64,000 bases of DNA from Nonomuraea endophytica (GTDB lineage Bacteria > Actinomycetota > Actinomycetes > Streptosporangiales > Streptosporangiaceae). The notes beneath the pieces are model-generated. The model was not told the DNA's origin. It saw nothing but the letters and a program-made list of their open reading frames with translations, and searched no databases. Shown here piece by piece: positions 1 through 8,164 of this stretch. The translations under genes were made by a program, and so were the position numbers. The stretch is from the NCBI RefSeq assembly GCF_014203235.1, contig NZ_JACHIN010000009.1, positions 189,539-253,538 of the forward strand, written 5' to 3'. How positions within the stretch are numbered: position 1 is the stretch's first letter; each line of letters starts with the position of its first letter.

Positions 1-1
1 C

Positions 2-799
2 TACTTCCTGCCCGTCACCTACCACGTGGAGCGCGTGCCGGAGGCCGAGGACGTACGGCTGCGCATCGTCGGCGAGGCCAGGCTGGACGTGGCCGTCGCC
101 GCGCTCGGCGCCCCGCTGGCCTCCGGCCAATGGGAGGTCCACGTCCGCATGTACGGCGGCGCCCTCCAGGCCAGAACCCGCGTACGCCGCCCCGACGGCC
201 CGCTCAACTGCCTGGGCATCCTGGCCCAGCGCCCCAGGCGCCGCCTGGTCGTCCCGTGCTGGACCGACGCAGGGGAGCTGGGCCTGGCCATCGAGCCGCG
301 CTCGTTCTCCGAGTCGATCGCCCTGGTCTCGCCGGGCGCCAGCATCCGCAGGCAGGAGAACCACATCTACGTGGTCGTGCCCGTGCCGTATGTGCCGCCG
401 AGCGGCGGTCCTCCGCTGGAGCTGGTGCTGCGCAACACCGCCGGCCGCCTGCGCGAGATCTCCGCGCCCGCCTTGGTGGAGCCGGGCGTGCCGGGCAGGA
501 TCGCGGGCCAGCTCGTGGCCAAGGTGCCGGTCAAGCGGCTGCTGCCGGGCCGCGACCGGCTCGGTCCCGGCGCCTGGATGTCCTCGCTGCGCGCCGAGGA
601 CGACGAGGTGGGCCTGCGCTTCGGGCTGGAGATGCGCGGCAGCAGGGTCGAGGTGTGCGCGTCGACCGAGCTGGATCCGGCGCGGCGCTCGCCCATGGGA
701 CGCGACACGATGCTGCGCCGCCTGGGCCGGCGGGTGCCGGGAGCCCGCCACCTGGTCCGCCTGGCCCGCGCGGGCAAGCACCGCTACCTCAAGGACTGA
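2..799 (+). CDS. C-terminal part of an unrecognised protein (5' end outside window)
   Basis: The frame is open from the first bases, so the gene starts upstream; the first in-frame GTG in the window (26) is probably internal. About 265 residues are visible. They look beta-rich (alternating hydrophobic and charged residues, many short Val/Leu strands) and end in a basic helix rich in Arg/Gly. I see no catalytic motif, signal peptide or membrane segment. A C-terminal accessory domain of an actinobacterial cell-envelope glycosyltransferase is possible, but this is only an impression. The gene converges on the secreted hydrolase and their 3' ends overlap by 11 bp. Confidence 0.55.
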   Translation, partial: YFLPVTYHVERVPEAEDVRLRIVGEARLDVAVAALGAPLASGQWEVHVRMYGGALQARTRVRRPDGPLNCLGILAQRPRRRLVVPCWTDAGELGLAIEPRSFSESIALVSPGASIRRQENHIYVVVPVPYVPPSGGPPLELVLRNTAGRLREISAPALVEPGVPGRIAGQLVAKVPVKRLLPGRDRLGPGAWMSSLRAEDDEVGLRFGLEMRGSRVEVCASTELDPARRSPMGRDTMLRRLGRRVPGARHLVRLARAGKHRYLKD

Positions 800-1925
800 C
801 CCAGTCCTCCAGCTCCTCGAAGGCCTTCCTGAACTCGGGCAGGATCGGCCTGAGCCGGTCCGGATAGGCGTCGACCAGGGCGTCCAGGTGGTTGCCGCCC
901 TCGACGCGGTGGTAGCGGAAGGGGCGGCGCGGCCCGACCATCTCGGCGTAGACGTCGGAGGAGCGGGCGATGGGCAGCAGGGCGTCCAGCGTGCCGTGGA
1001 CGGTGATGAGCGGCTTGGTGATCCGGCCGGTCAGCGCGATCTTCGCCACGGCCGCGTACGGCCGGCGCTCGGCGTACACGTAGTCGGCCGGTGCGCCGGT
1101 GTAGGCCGGGTCCAGTTCCTTCTGGTAGAGCTGCTGGGTGAGGTCCCAGTAGTACTGGCGGTGGAAGGGCCACAGGAACTCCGACTCCGGCGGGAAGCCG
1201 GCCCGCAGCGGGCCGTGTTTGAGCGCCGTGGGCAGGAAGTCCAGCAGGTTGTCGCCCTTCAGCCGCCAGAGCGTGCCCTCCCAGTCGACGCCGCCGTCGT
1301 AGAGGTGGCCGCGGTTCTCCAGCTGCCACCTGACCAGGTAGCCGCCGTTGGAGATGCCGGCCATCAGGGTGCGGGCGGGCGGCCTGCCGTACCGCTGCCT
1401 GACGACGGACTTGGCGGCGAGGGTGAGCTGGGTGACGCGGTGGTTCCACTCGGCGATGGCGTCGCCCGGGCGGCGGCCGTCGGTGTGGAAGTCGAGGCCG
1501 ACGTTGCCCTTGTCGGTGGCGGCGAAGGCGTAGCCCTTGGCGAGAACCCAGTCGGAGATGGTGAAGTCGTTGGCGTACTGCTCCCGGTTGCCGGGGGTGC
1601 CGGAGACGACCAGGCCGCCGTTCCAGTTCTTGGGCAGGCGGATGACGAACTGGGCGTCGTGGTTCCAGCCCCGGGTCTTGTTGCCGGTGGAGGTGTCGGG
1701 GAAGTAGCCGTCGATCTGGGTGCCGGGGACGCCGGTGGGGTTGGTGGTGGCCGCCGAGTGGAGGCCGGCCCAGTCGGCGGGGTCGGTGTGGCCGGTGGCG
1801 GCCGTGCCCGCGGTGGTGAGGTCGGCGAGGGCGGCGGTGACCGTGCGCTCGGCGCCGGGGACGGTGAGCTGCGGGGTGGCGACGAGCATGCCGCCGAGCA
1901 GGGTGAGGGCGGCTAAGGCGTGCAT
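789..1925 (-). CDS. secreted alpha/beta hydrolase, 3-hydroxybutyrate-oligomer-hydrolase/tannase-like
   Basis: 378 aa. The start at 1925 is chosen because its ATG overlaps the stop of the upstream hydrolase by one base (TGATG), and it gives a plausible exported N-terminus (MHALAALTLLGGMLVATP). The upstream in-frame extension is Arg/Pro junk. Ser192 in GISNGGY is the likely nucleophile; GTLDALLPI and EGGNHLDAL near the C-terminus supply the Asp and His. The architecture (long N-terminal part, strands around DGYFPDTS and WNHDAQFVIRLP) resembles secreted hydroxybutyrate-oligomer hydrolases and tannase/feruloyl-esterase relatives. As the last gene after a hydroxybutyrate dehydrogenase, a transporter and a second hydrolase, it probably releases hydroxyacid monomers outside the cell. 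The exact substrate is inferred from context. Confidence 0.75.
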   Translation of the reverse strand: MHALAALTLLGGMLVATPQLTVPGAERTVTAALADLTTAGTAATGHTDPADWAGLHSAATTNPTGVPGTQIDGYFPDTSTGNKTRGWNHDAQFVIRLPKNWNGGLVVSGTPGNREQYANDFTISDWVLAKGYAFAATDKGNVGLDFHTDGRRPGDAIAEWNHRVTQLTLAAKSVVRQRYGRPPARTLMAGISNGGYLVRWQLENRGHLYDGGVDWEGTLWRLKGDNLLDFLPTALKHGPLRAGFPPESEFLWPFHRQYYWDLTQQLYQKELDPAYTGAPADYVYAERRPYAAVAKIALTGRITKPLITVHGTLDALLPIARSSDVYAEMVGPRRPFRYHRVEGGNHLDALVDAYPDRLRPILPEFRKAFEELEDWVSP

Positions 1926-2920
1926 CAGGACCGTCCGAGGTGGTCGAGGAGCAGGCGGCGGAACTCCTGCGGGTGCTCCAGGTGGGGGCTGTGGCCGCAG
2001 TTCTCCAGGACGGCCTCCTCGTAGCGGCCGTAGCGCTCCAGCACGGCTCTGGTCTGGGCGATCATCGGCTGGGCCGGGGTGCCGGGGGAGCCGGGCACCA
2101 CGCCGATCGCGCCGAGGTGGGCCAGGTCGAACGGCGAGGCGTCGGCGACGATCACGTCGTCGGCGCCCCTGATCCACAGGATCGGCGGCTTGTCCGGGAG
2201 CTCGTGGAGGTCGTCGAGGCGGAAGTGGGTGGGGGCCAGGGCGTTCAGGACGCCGCTCTTGCCCGGTGCCACGCCCGGCCAGCGGTCGGAGGTGACGGCG
2301 TCGCCCGGGTAGTTGTGCTCGCCGGTCCTGGTGGTGAGCATCGAGGCCACGTAGAAGTCCTCGTCGGGGACCGGGGCGGCGACGTAGGAGCTGCGGAAGA
2401 CGGATCGCGGGGAGGTCGGGGAGTCGGCGGAGGTGTCGCCGGAGCTGAGGCGGGCCACGAAGTCGGGGTTGGCGGCTCCGGCGCCCGCTCCGGTGCCGTC
2501 CTCGTGGGTCAGCGTGCCTTCTGGGCCCTCGGTGCCGCTGTAGCCGTAGGGGGAGACGGGGTTGACCAGGGTGATGCTTCTGACCAGGTTCGGGTGGTCG
2601 CGCAGGAGCTGGAGGACGACGCCGCCGCCCATGCTCCAGCCCACCAGGTGCGCCTTGGGCAGGGCGAGCGTCTCGATCAGCTCGGTCAGGTCGTCGGAGA
2701 AGTCGCGCAGGCCGCGGGTGGCGTCCACGGGGGCCGGGTCGCTCTCGCCGAAGCCGCGCAGGTCGGGGGCCAGCGGGAGGTAGGGCTCGGGCAGGGCCTG
2801 CAGGGTGTCGCGCCAGAAGGCGCCGGAGGAGACGTTGCCGTGGACGAACAGCACGGGCTCAGCCCCGTTATCCCGAAATTTCAGGACGTGCTGGGTGAGG
2901 CGGGCGGTGGTGACTCTCAC
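1925..2920 (-). CDS. alpha/beta hydrolase (cytoplasmic)
   Basis: 331 aa with the full alpha/beta-hydrolase signature: oxyanion region LFVHGNVSSG near residue 25, nucleophile elbow GWSMGG with Ser96, acid loop RGADDVIVAD, and catalytic His in ENCGHSPHLEHP near the C-terminus. There is no signal peptide. It overlaps the upstream transporter gene by 4 bp and the downstream secreted hydrolase by 1 bp, so the three are translationally coupled. In this setting it may hydrolyse imported hydroxybutyrate dimers or esters. The family alone (epoxide hydrolase, lactonase, C-C hydrolase relatives) does not fix the substrate. Confidence 0.8.
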   Translation of the reverse strand: MRVTTARLTQHVLKFRDNGAEPVLFVHGNVSSGAFWRDTLQALPEPYLPLAPDLRGFGESDPAPVDATRGLRDFSDDLTELIETLALPKAHLVGWSMGGGVVLQLLRDHPNLVRSITLVNPVSPYGYSGTEGPEGTLTHEDGTGAGAGAANPDFVARLSSGDTSADSPTSPRSVFRSSYVAAPVPDEDFYVASMLTTRTGEHNYPGDAVTSDRWPGVAPGKSGVLNALAPTHFRLDDLHELPDKPPILWIRGADDVIVADASPFDLAHLGAIGVVPGSPGTPAQPMIAQTRAVLERYGRYEEAVLENCGHSPHLEHPQEFRRLLLDHLGRS

Positions 2921-4197
2921 GCGTGGATCCTCTCAGCCAGGTCGCGGCCCTGGGTCTCCCTGGCCTTGTACACGGCGAACAGGGTCAGGAGGGCGGCGAT
3001 GCCCAGGTAGATGGAGATCGGCACCGCGCTGTTGTACTCCCTGAGCAGGGCCACCGCGATCACCGGGGCCAGCGCGCCGGCCACGATGGCCGACAGCTGG
3101 GCGCCGATGGACACGCCGGTGTAGCGCGAGCGGGTGGCGAACAGCTCGGCGAAGAAGGCGGCCTGCGGGCCGTACATCATGCCGTGGAACAGCAGGCCGA
3201 CCGTCACCGCCAGTGTGATCGCCAGGAAGTTGCCGGTGCTGACCAGCGGGAAGAACGCGAAGATCCACACGCCGATGCCGGCGGCGCCGGCGAGGTAGAT
3301 CGGACGGCGGCCGACGCGGTCCGACAGCGCGCCCCACACCGGGATCGTCAGGAAGTGGATGGCCGAGGCGATGAGCACCGCGTTGAGCACGGTCGAGTTG
3401 TCGATCTTCTCGGCCTTGGCGTAGGTGATGACGAAGACCGTCAGCAGGTAGAACGAGATGTTCTCGGCCAGGCGGGCGCCGATCGCGGTCAGCACGTCGC
3501 GGCGGTGGTGGCGCAGCACGGTCACGATCGGCGCCGTCTCCTCCTTCGGCGCCTGCTGGAAGACGGGCGACTCGGAGATCGACAGCCGGATCCACAGGCC
3601 GATCAGCACGAGCACGCCCGACAGCAGGAACGGCACCCGCCAGCCCCATGACAGGAACGCCGACTCCGACTGCACGGCGGCCAGCACCGCCAGCACGCCC
3701 GTCGCCAGCAGGTTGCCGCCCGGCGCGCCCGCCTGCGGCCACGACGCCCAGAAGCCGCGCCGGGCGGAGTCGCCGTGCTCGGAGACGATCAGCACGGCGC
3801 CGCCCCACTCGCCGCCGAGCGCGAAACCCTGCACCAGGCGCAGGACCGTCAGCAGCAGCGGCGCCGCCGCGCCGATCGCGGCGTGCGTGGGCAGGCAGCC
3901 GATGAGGAACGTCGCCGCGCCCATCAGCAGCAGGCTGACGACCAGCAGCGTCTTGCGGCCCACCCGGTCGCCGAAGTGGCCGAAGACCAGGCCGCCCAGC
4001 GGTCTGGCGATGAACCCGACGGCGTAAGTGAGGAAAGCGAGCAACGTGCCGGTCAGGGGGTCGCTCTCGGGGAAGAAGAGCTTGTTGAACACCAGCGCGG
4101 CTGCGGAGCCGTACAGGAAGAAGTCGTACCACTCGATGGTGGTGCCGATCAGGCTCGCGCCGACGATCTTCTTGATGGAAGTGGCCATGCCGGTCAC
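2917..4197 (-). CDS. MFS transporter, metabolite:H+ symporter (MHS) type
   Basis: 426 aa with 12 predicted membrane helices. The N-terminus (KKIVGASLIGTTIEWYDFFL), then FGHFGDRVGRK between helices 2 and 3 and LSDRVGRRPIYLAG in the central loop, are hallmarks of the MHS family (ProP, KgtP, ShiA). These import organic acids or betaines with protons. The listed start is a GTG; the ATG at 4188 (MATSIKK) is an equally good start, and neither has a strong Shine-Dalgarno. It sits 22 bp after the GAF/PucR regulator gene. The operon suggests import of 3-hydroxybutyrate or short oligomers. Confidence 0.88.
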   Translation of the reverse strand: MTGMATSIKKIVGASLIGTTIEWYDFFLYGSAAALVFNKLFFPESDPLTGTLLAFLTYAVGFIARPLGGLVFGHFGDRVGRKTLLVVSLLLMGAATFLIGCLPTHAAIGAAAPLLLTVLRLVQGFALGGEWGGAVLIVSEHGDSARRGFWASWPQAGAPGGNLLATGVLAVLAAVQSESAFLSWGWRVPFLLSGVLVLIGLWIRLSISESPVFQQAPKEETAPIVTVLRHHRRDVLTAIGARLAENISFYLLTVFVITYAKAEKIDNSTVLNAVLIASAIHFLTIPVWGALSDRVGRRPIYLAGAAGIGVWIFAFFPLVSTGNFLAITLAVTVGLLFHGMMYGPQAAFFAELFATRSRYTGVSIGAQLSAIVAGALAPVIAVALLREYNSAVPISIYLGIAALLTLFAVYKARETQGRDLAERIHA

Positions 4198-4204
4198 GCT
4201 AAAG

Positions 4205-4220
4205 AGTGACGGGCGTCACT
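4205..4220 (-). promoter_or_regulatory. 16-bp perfect inverted repeat in the regulator-transporter gap
   Basis: AGTGACG-GG-CGTCACT lies in the 22-bp space between the PucR-type regulator stop and the transporter start. In RNA it forms a 7-bp stem followed by CTTT. It could be an operator for the neighbouring regulator or a weak attenuator/processing hairpin that sets the ratio of regulator to transporter. Which of these it is cannot be told from sequence. Confidence 0.4.
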
Positions 4221-6100
4221 CATATGGGGCCGTTCTCCACACTCTGGGGGGAGGTTGTGTGGCCGAGCCGGTGCAGGCGGAGCGCGAGCTGGAGCTCTAG
4301 GGCGCGCTCAGGTTCCTGCCAGCCGTCGCCCAGGAGCTTGGCGATGCGGTCCAGGCGCTGGGTGACGGTGTTGACGTGGATGTGCATGGCCTCGGCCGTA
4401 CGCGAGGGTGAGCCGCCCGCGGCGAAGTAGGCGGCCAGCGTGTCCACCAGCGCGGTGCCCCGGCGGGCGTCGTAGCCGCTCACCGGGCCGAGCACGGAGT
4501 CCACGAAGCCGGGCACGTCCTGGCCGTCGCCGATGAGCAGGCCGACGAAGCCCAGCTCGGCCGCGCCCGCGCCGTCGCCCGCCCGGCCCAGCGCGACCAG
4601 CGCCTGCGCGCACCGCTGCGCCTCCCGGTAGGCCGCCGTGACCTCCCCGTTCCTCGGTACGGCCGCGCCCGCCGTCGCCGGCTGGCCGAGGGAGGAGGTC
4701 AGCTCGGCGGCGATCCGGCGGGCGATCGCGCCGGGATCGTCACCCGGCAGCAGCAGCACGACCTCCTCGCCGCGCGCCGCGGCCAGCCCGTGCCGGATCG
4801 CCGCCTGCGAGGAGGCCCAGAACGCCGCCCGCTCGCGTTGTCCCTCGTGCCTGGCCACGACCAGCACGTGCGGGGTGTCCAGGTCCAGGCCCAGCCTGCG
4901 GGCGCGGTCGGCCAGGCCGGGTGAGCCGGGGCGGGAGATCAGGTCGTCCAGGAGCTCGCCGCGCACCCGGCCCTCGGCCTCGGCGACGCTGCGCCGGAAC
5001 AGCAGCAGCAGCGCGCACACCTGGGCGCCGCGTTCGAGTATGCGCTCGTCGGCATCGAGGTCGTGGCCGCTGCGCAGCACCAGCGTGCACAGCGGCTCGC
5101 CGCCGACATCGACGCTGGCGATGAGCAGTTCGCCGCGCCGTACGGTCCGGCCGAGCGCGCGCGAGGCCTGTGCCGCCTCGAAGACGCCGGCATCGGTCCC
5201 GGCCGCGTCGGCGTCACCGGCCAGGGGACGGCCGAGGTCGTCCAGGACGGCCAGCGTCCCGCCCAGCACCTCCGTGATCACCGCGGCCACGTTCTCGATG
5301 CCGCCGCCGCGCAGCACCACCGAGGTCATCCGGTCGTGCGCCAGCGCCGCCCGCTCGACCGCCGCCGCGTGCTCGCGCGCGGTCCTGTGCGCCTGGGACA
5401 GCTCGTCGAGGGCGTTGCGCGTCTCCTGCAGCAGCCGCGCGTTGTCGATGGCCACCGCCGCGTGCGCGGCCAGCGACGCCAGCAGCGCCTCCTCTTCCTG
5501 CAGGAACGGCCGCGCGCTGCGGTTGGCCGCGAACAGCACGCCGATCACCCGGCGCCCCAGCCTGAGCGGCACCCCGAGGATGGCCACCAGGCCCTCCTCC
5601 TTGACCGCCGAGTCGATGGTCCCGGTGTGGTGGAAGCGCGAGTCCGCTGGATAGTCCGCGGTCGAGTACGGCCGCGCCGTCTGCGCCACGAGCCCGCCGA
5701 GCCCGTCGCCCATCCCGAGCCGCAGCGCCTGGAACGCGGCCGAGACGGAGCCGTCGGTGACCCGCATGAAGGTGTCGCCGCGCTCGGGGTCGCCCAGGGT
5801 GAGGTACGCGGTGTCGGTGCCGAGCAGCTGCCTGGCCCGGTGGACGATCGCCTCCAGCACGGCGTCGAGGTCGCGCAGCGCGGCCAGGTCACCGGCGGTG
5901 TCGAACAGCGCCGACAGCTCGGCCTCGCGCCTGGCCCGGCGCCGCAGCAGCTGCCTGACCCGCAGCGCCTCCACCTTGGCCAGTTCGAGCCGCTCGATCT
6001 CGGCCGGGTCGGCGCCGGCCGCCCGCGCCTCGATGATCGGCCCCTCGAACTCGACCGCCGAGGCCTCCCGGGCGAGCAGTTCGAGGAAGCGCCTGACCAC
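4220..6100 (-). CDS. GAF-domain PucR/CdaR-type transcriptional regulator
   Basis: 626 aa. The GTG start at 6100 overlaps the dehydrogenase stop by one base (TAGTG), so the genes are coupled. A GAF domain occupies roughly residues 45-210, followed by a helical linker, a variable central domain of the PucR/CdaR type, and a C-terminal PucR helix-turn-helix (RTAEAMHIHVNTVTQRLDRI) at about 575-610. Actinobacterial regulators of this layout activate catabolic genes after sensing a small metabolite through the GAF domain. Its position inside the operon suggests it controls the hydroxybutyrate genes. The effector is unknown. Confidence 0.85.
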   Translation of the reverse strand: MVRRFLELLAREASAVEFEGPIIEARAAGADPAEIERLELAKVEALRVRQLLRRRARREAELSALFDTAGDLAALRDLDAVLEAIVHRARQLLGTDTAYLTLGDPERGDTFMRVTDGSVSAAFQALRLGMGDGLGGLVAQTARPYSTADYPADSRFHHTGTIDSAVKEEGLVAILGVPLRLGRRVIGVLFAANRSARPFLQEEEALLASLAAHAAVAIDNARLLQETRNALDELSQAHRTAREHAAAVERAALAHDRMTSVVLRGGGIENVAAVITEVLGGTLAVLDDLGRPLAGDADAAGTDAGVFEAAQASRALGRTVRRGELLIASVDVGGEPLCTLVLRSGHDLDADERILERGAQVCALLLLFRRSVAEAEGRVRGELLDDLISRPGSPGLADRARRLGLDLDTPHVLVVARHEGQRERAAFWASSQAAIRHGLAAARGEEVVLLLPGDDPGAIARRIAAELTSSLGQPATAGAAVPRNGEVTAAYREAQRCAQALVALGRAGDGAGAAELGFVGLLIGDGQDVPGFVDSVLGPVSGYDARRGTALVDTLAAYFAAGGSPSRTAEAMHIHVNTVTQRLDRIAKLLGDGWQEPERALELQLALRLHRLGHTTSPQSVENGPI

Positions 6101-6861
6101 TAGCGTGCCGTCCAGCCGCCGTCGACGGTGAGCGTGACCCCGGTGATGAACGACCCGCTCGGCCCGCACAGGTACGCGGCCAGGTCGGCCACTTCCTCGG
6201 GCTCGATCAGCCGCTTGATCGCCTCCGGCCCGAGCATGACGTCGGTGAGCACCTGGCTCTCCGGGATGCCGTGCGCCCTGGCCTGGTCGGCGATCTGGCG
6301 TTCGACCAGCTCGGTCCTGACGTACCCGGGCGAGACGCAGGCGGAGGTGACGCCGTGGGGCGCGCCTTCGAGCGCGATCACCTTGGACAGGCCCTCCAGC
6401 CCGTGCTTGGCCGCCGTGTACGCCGACTTGAACGGCGAGCCCCGCAGCCCGTGCACCGAGGTGATGTTGACGAAGCGGCCCCAGCCCCGTGCGTACATGC
6501 CGGGCAGCACGTGCCCGGCGATCAGGAAGGGCGCCTCCAGCATGACCTTGAGCATGGTCGCGAACGTCTCCGGCGGGAACTCCTCGATCGGCGCCACATG
6601 CTGAAATCCCGCATTGTTGACCACGATGTCGACTTCTGCGGGAAATTTCGTGACGAAGGCGGACTCGGCGAGGTCGGCGACGACGGCCAGCCCGCCCGTC
6701 TCGGCCGCGACCTTCTCCGCCGCCTCCTTGTCCCGGTCGACCGCCACCACCGCGGCCCCCAGCGAGGCCAGCTTGAGCGCGCACGCGCGCCCGATCCCCG
6801 CACCCGCCCCCGTCACCAGGGCGGTCCGGCCGCTCAGCTCGTTCCCCATGCTCCCGACCAT
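6100..6861 (-). CDS. bdhA: 3-hydroxybutyrate dehydrogenase (SDR family)
   Basis: 253 aa classical short-chain dehydrogenase. It has TGAGAGIGRA for NAD binding, NNAG with the NNAGFQHVAPIEEFP stretch characteristic of hydroxybutyrate dehydrogenases, the SVHG Ser, and the YTAAK catalytic Tyr/Lys. The C-terminal SFITGVTLTVDGGWTAR is also typical. It oxidises (R)-3-hydroxybutyrate to acetoacetate with NAD+ in the cytoplasm. The start may be 6861 (MVGSMGNE) or the internal ATG at 6849 (MGNELSG); the latter aligns better with family N-termini. It is the first gene of the minus-strand operon and is divergent from the trp leader. Confidence 0.9.
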   Translation of the reverse strand: MVGSMGNELSGRTALVTGAGAGIGRACALKLASLGAAVVAVDRDKEAAEKVAAETGGLAVVADLAESAFVTKFPAEVDIVVNNAGFQHVAPIEEFPPETFATMLKVMLEAPFLIAGHVLPGMYARGWGRFVNITSVHGLRGSPFKSAYTAAKHGLEGLSKVIALEGAPHGVTSACVSPGYVRTELVERQIADQARAHGIPESQVLTDVMLGPEAIKRLIEPEEVADLAAYLCGPSGSFITGVTLTVDGGWTAR

Positions 6862-6935
6862 AGGCGCTGGCCGATTCCGGACGCATGGGTGCCGCAGACA
6901 TACCTGGGTGTTGATCTATGTGGTCCACGCCGAGG

Positions 6936-6951
6936 TGCTAAGGTTTGGCTC
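6936..6951 (+). promoter_or_regulatory. putative promoter -10 for a leaderless trp leader transcript
   Basis: TAAGGT (6939-6944, fitting TAnnnT) is followed by exactly 7 bases and then the leader-peptide ATG. There is no Shine-Dalgarno in front of that ATG. This is the usual layout of leaderless actinobacterial mRNAs. The -35 (TTGATC at 6911) is poorly spaced, so only the -10 is proposed. Confidence 0.4.
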
Positions 6952-6990
6952 ATGAACGCGTTCTCGTATTCCTGGTGGCCCGTCTCCTAG
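6952..6990 (+). CDS. trpL: trp operon leader peptide with tandem Trp codons
   Basis: A 12-residue ORF, MNAFSYSWWPVS, with adjacent TGG codons at 6973-6978. It is followed at once by competing hairpins and a terminator in front of trpD. Translation stalling at the Trp pair under tryptophan limitation is the classical attenuation sensor. No Shine-Dalgarno is visible, so it may be translated from a leaderless transcript. The peptide itself probably has no other function. Confidence 0.85.
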   Translation: MNAFSYSWWPVS

Positions 6991-7048
6991 GCGGCCCCCC
7001 TAGCGTTCATCTCTACGGCCGCCTCGACGAGGCGGCCTTTCGCGTTTT
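6989..7048 (+). terminator. trpD attenuator: antiterminator/terminator pair
   Basis: Segment 2 (AGGCGGCC, 6989-6996) and segment 4 (GAGGCGGCC, 7029-7037) are near-identical. Both can pair with segment 3 (GGCCGCCTC, 7017-7025). The 3:4 pairing gives a 9-bp GC stem with a GAC loop followed by TTTCGCGTTTT, an intrinsic terminator. The 2:3 pairing is the antiterminator. Segment 2 overlaps the leader stop codon, so a ribosome at the stop masks it (termination) and one stalled at the Trp codons frees it (readthrough). Confidence 0.85.
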
Positions 7049-7090
7049 CCCTCCGCCTTGCCGAGCAGACTCGACACCCGGAGGCGTCAC

Positions 7091-8164
7091 GTGACCACCA
7101 CCTGGCCCGCACTTCTCACCACGCTGCTCGGCGGCGGGTCGCTGTCGGCGCGCGACAGCGCGTGGGCGATGGAGCAGATCATGTCGGGTGCCGCGACCGA
7201 CGCGCAGATCGCTGGTTTCGCCGTGGCCCTGCGCGCCAAGGGGGAGAGCGTCGAGGAGGTCGCCGGGCTCGCCGACGGGATGCTGGCCCGCTCGGCCGCG
7301 ATCCGCATCCCCGGCGACCCCGTCGACCTGGTCGGCACCGGCGGCGACCGGGCCAACACCGTCAACGTCTCCACGATGGCCGCGATCGTCGCCGCCGCGG
7401 CGGGCGCGAAGGTGGTCAAGCACGGCTCCCGCTCGGCCAGCTCCGCCTCCGGGGCGGCGGACGTGCTGGAGGAGCTCGGCGTCGCCATCTCCCTGGACCC
7501 GGCGGCGGTGGCCGAGGTGGCCGAGGAGGTGGGGATCACGTTCCTGTTCGCCCCGATCTTCCATCCCTTCCTGCGCCACGCCGCCAAGGCGCGCGGGCAG
7601 CTCGGCGTCCCGACGGTCTTCAACTTCCTCGGCCCGCTCACCAACCCGGCCCTGCCCGCCGCGCAGGCGGTCGGCGTCTTCCACCCGCGCATGGCCGAGG
7701 TGATCGCGGGCGTGCTCGCCGAGCGCGGCGGCTCCTCGCTGGTCTTCCGCGGCGACGACGGGCTCGACGAGCTGACCACCACAGGTCCTTCCACCGTCCA
7801 CGTGGTACGGCGGGGCGCGGTGCACCGGACCTGCTTCGACCCGGCCGACCTCGACATCCCCAGGGCCACGGTGGCCGACCTGCGCGGCGGCGACGCGGCC
7901 CACAACGCCGACGTCGCCAGGCGGCTCCTGGCGGGGGAGCCGGGCCCGGTGCGTGACATCGTCCTGCTGAACGCCGCCGCGGCGCTGGTCGCCGCCGACG
8001 GGACGCCACCGGCCGCCGACCTCACCGAGGCGCTGGGCAAGGCGATGCGGCGCACCGCCGACGCCGTGGACTCCGGCGCCGCCGCCGGCCTGCTCACCCG
8101 GTGGGCGGCGGCCACGCAGGCGGCGTACCTCAGGAGAGGGAAAGCGGACCCAGGAGCGCCTTGA
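7091..8164 (+). CDS. trpD: anthranilate phosphoribosyltransferase
   Basis: 357 aa. The GTG start at 7091 is preceded by GGAGG (7080-7084). It catalyses the second step of tryptophan synthesis: anthranilate + PRPP to phosphoribosylanthranilate, in the cytoplasm. The family motif GTGGD (residues 82-86), KHGSRSASSASGAADVLEELG, and NFLGPLTNP for anthranilate/PRPP binding are all present. It stands alone, without other trp genes in the window, behind its own leader and attenuator. Its 3' end overlaps the convergent polymerase gene by 35 bp. Confidence 0.96.
   Translation: MTTTWPALLTTLLGGGSLSARDSAWAMEQIMSGAATDAQIAGFAVALRAKGESVEEVAGLADGMLARSAAIRIPGDPVDLVGTGGDRANTVNVSTMAAIVAAAAGAKVVKHGSRSASSASGAADVLEELGVAISLDPAAVAEVAEEVGITFLFAPIFHPFLRHAAKARGQLGVPTVFNFLGPLTNPALPAAQAVGVFHPRMAEVIAGVLAERGGSSLVFRGDDGLDELTTTGPSTVHVVRRGAVHRTCFDPADLDIPRATVADLRGGDAAHNADVARRLLAGEPGPVRDIVLLNAAAALVAADGTPPAADLTEALGKAMRRTADAVDSGAAAGLLTRWAAATQAAYLRRGKADPGAP

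Noticed and set aside
1926..2177. N-terminal extension of the secreted hydrolase
   Set aside because: It is Arg/Pro-rich, overlaps the upstream hydrolase gene and would destroy the signal peptide and the TGATG coupling.
6101..6928. N-terminal extension of the PucR-type regulator
   Set aside because: It runs through the whole dehydrogenase gene in another frame; the GTG at 6100 with a one-base overlap is the sensible start.
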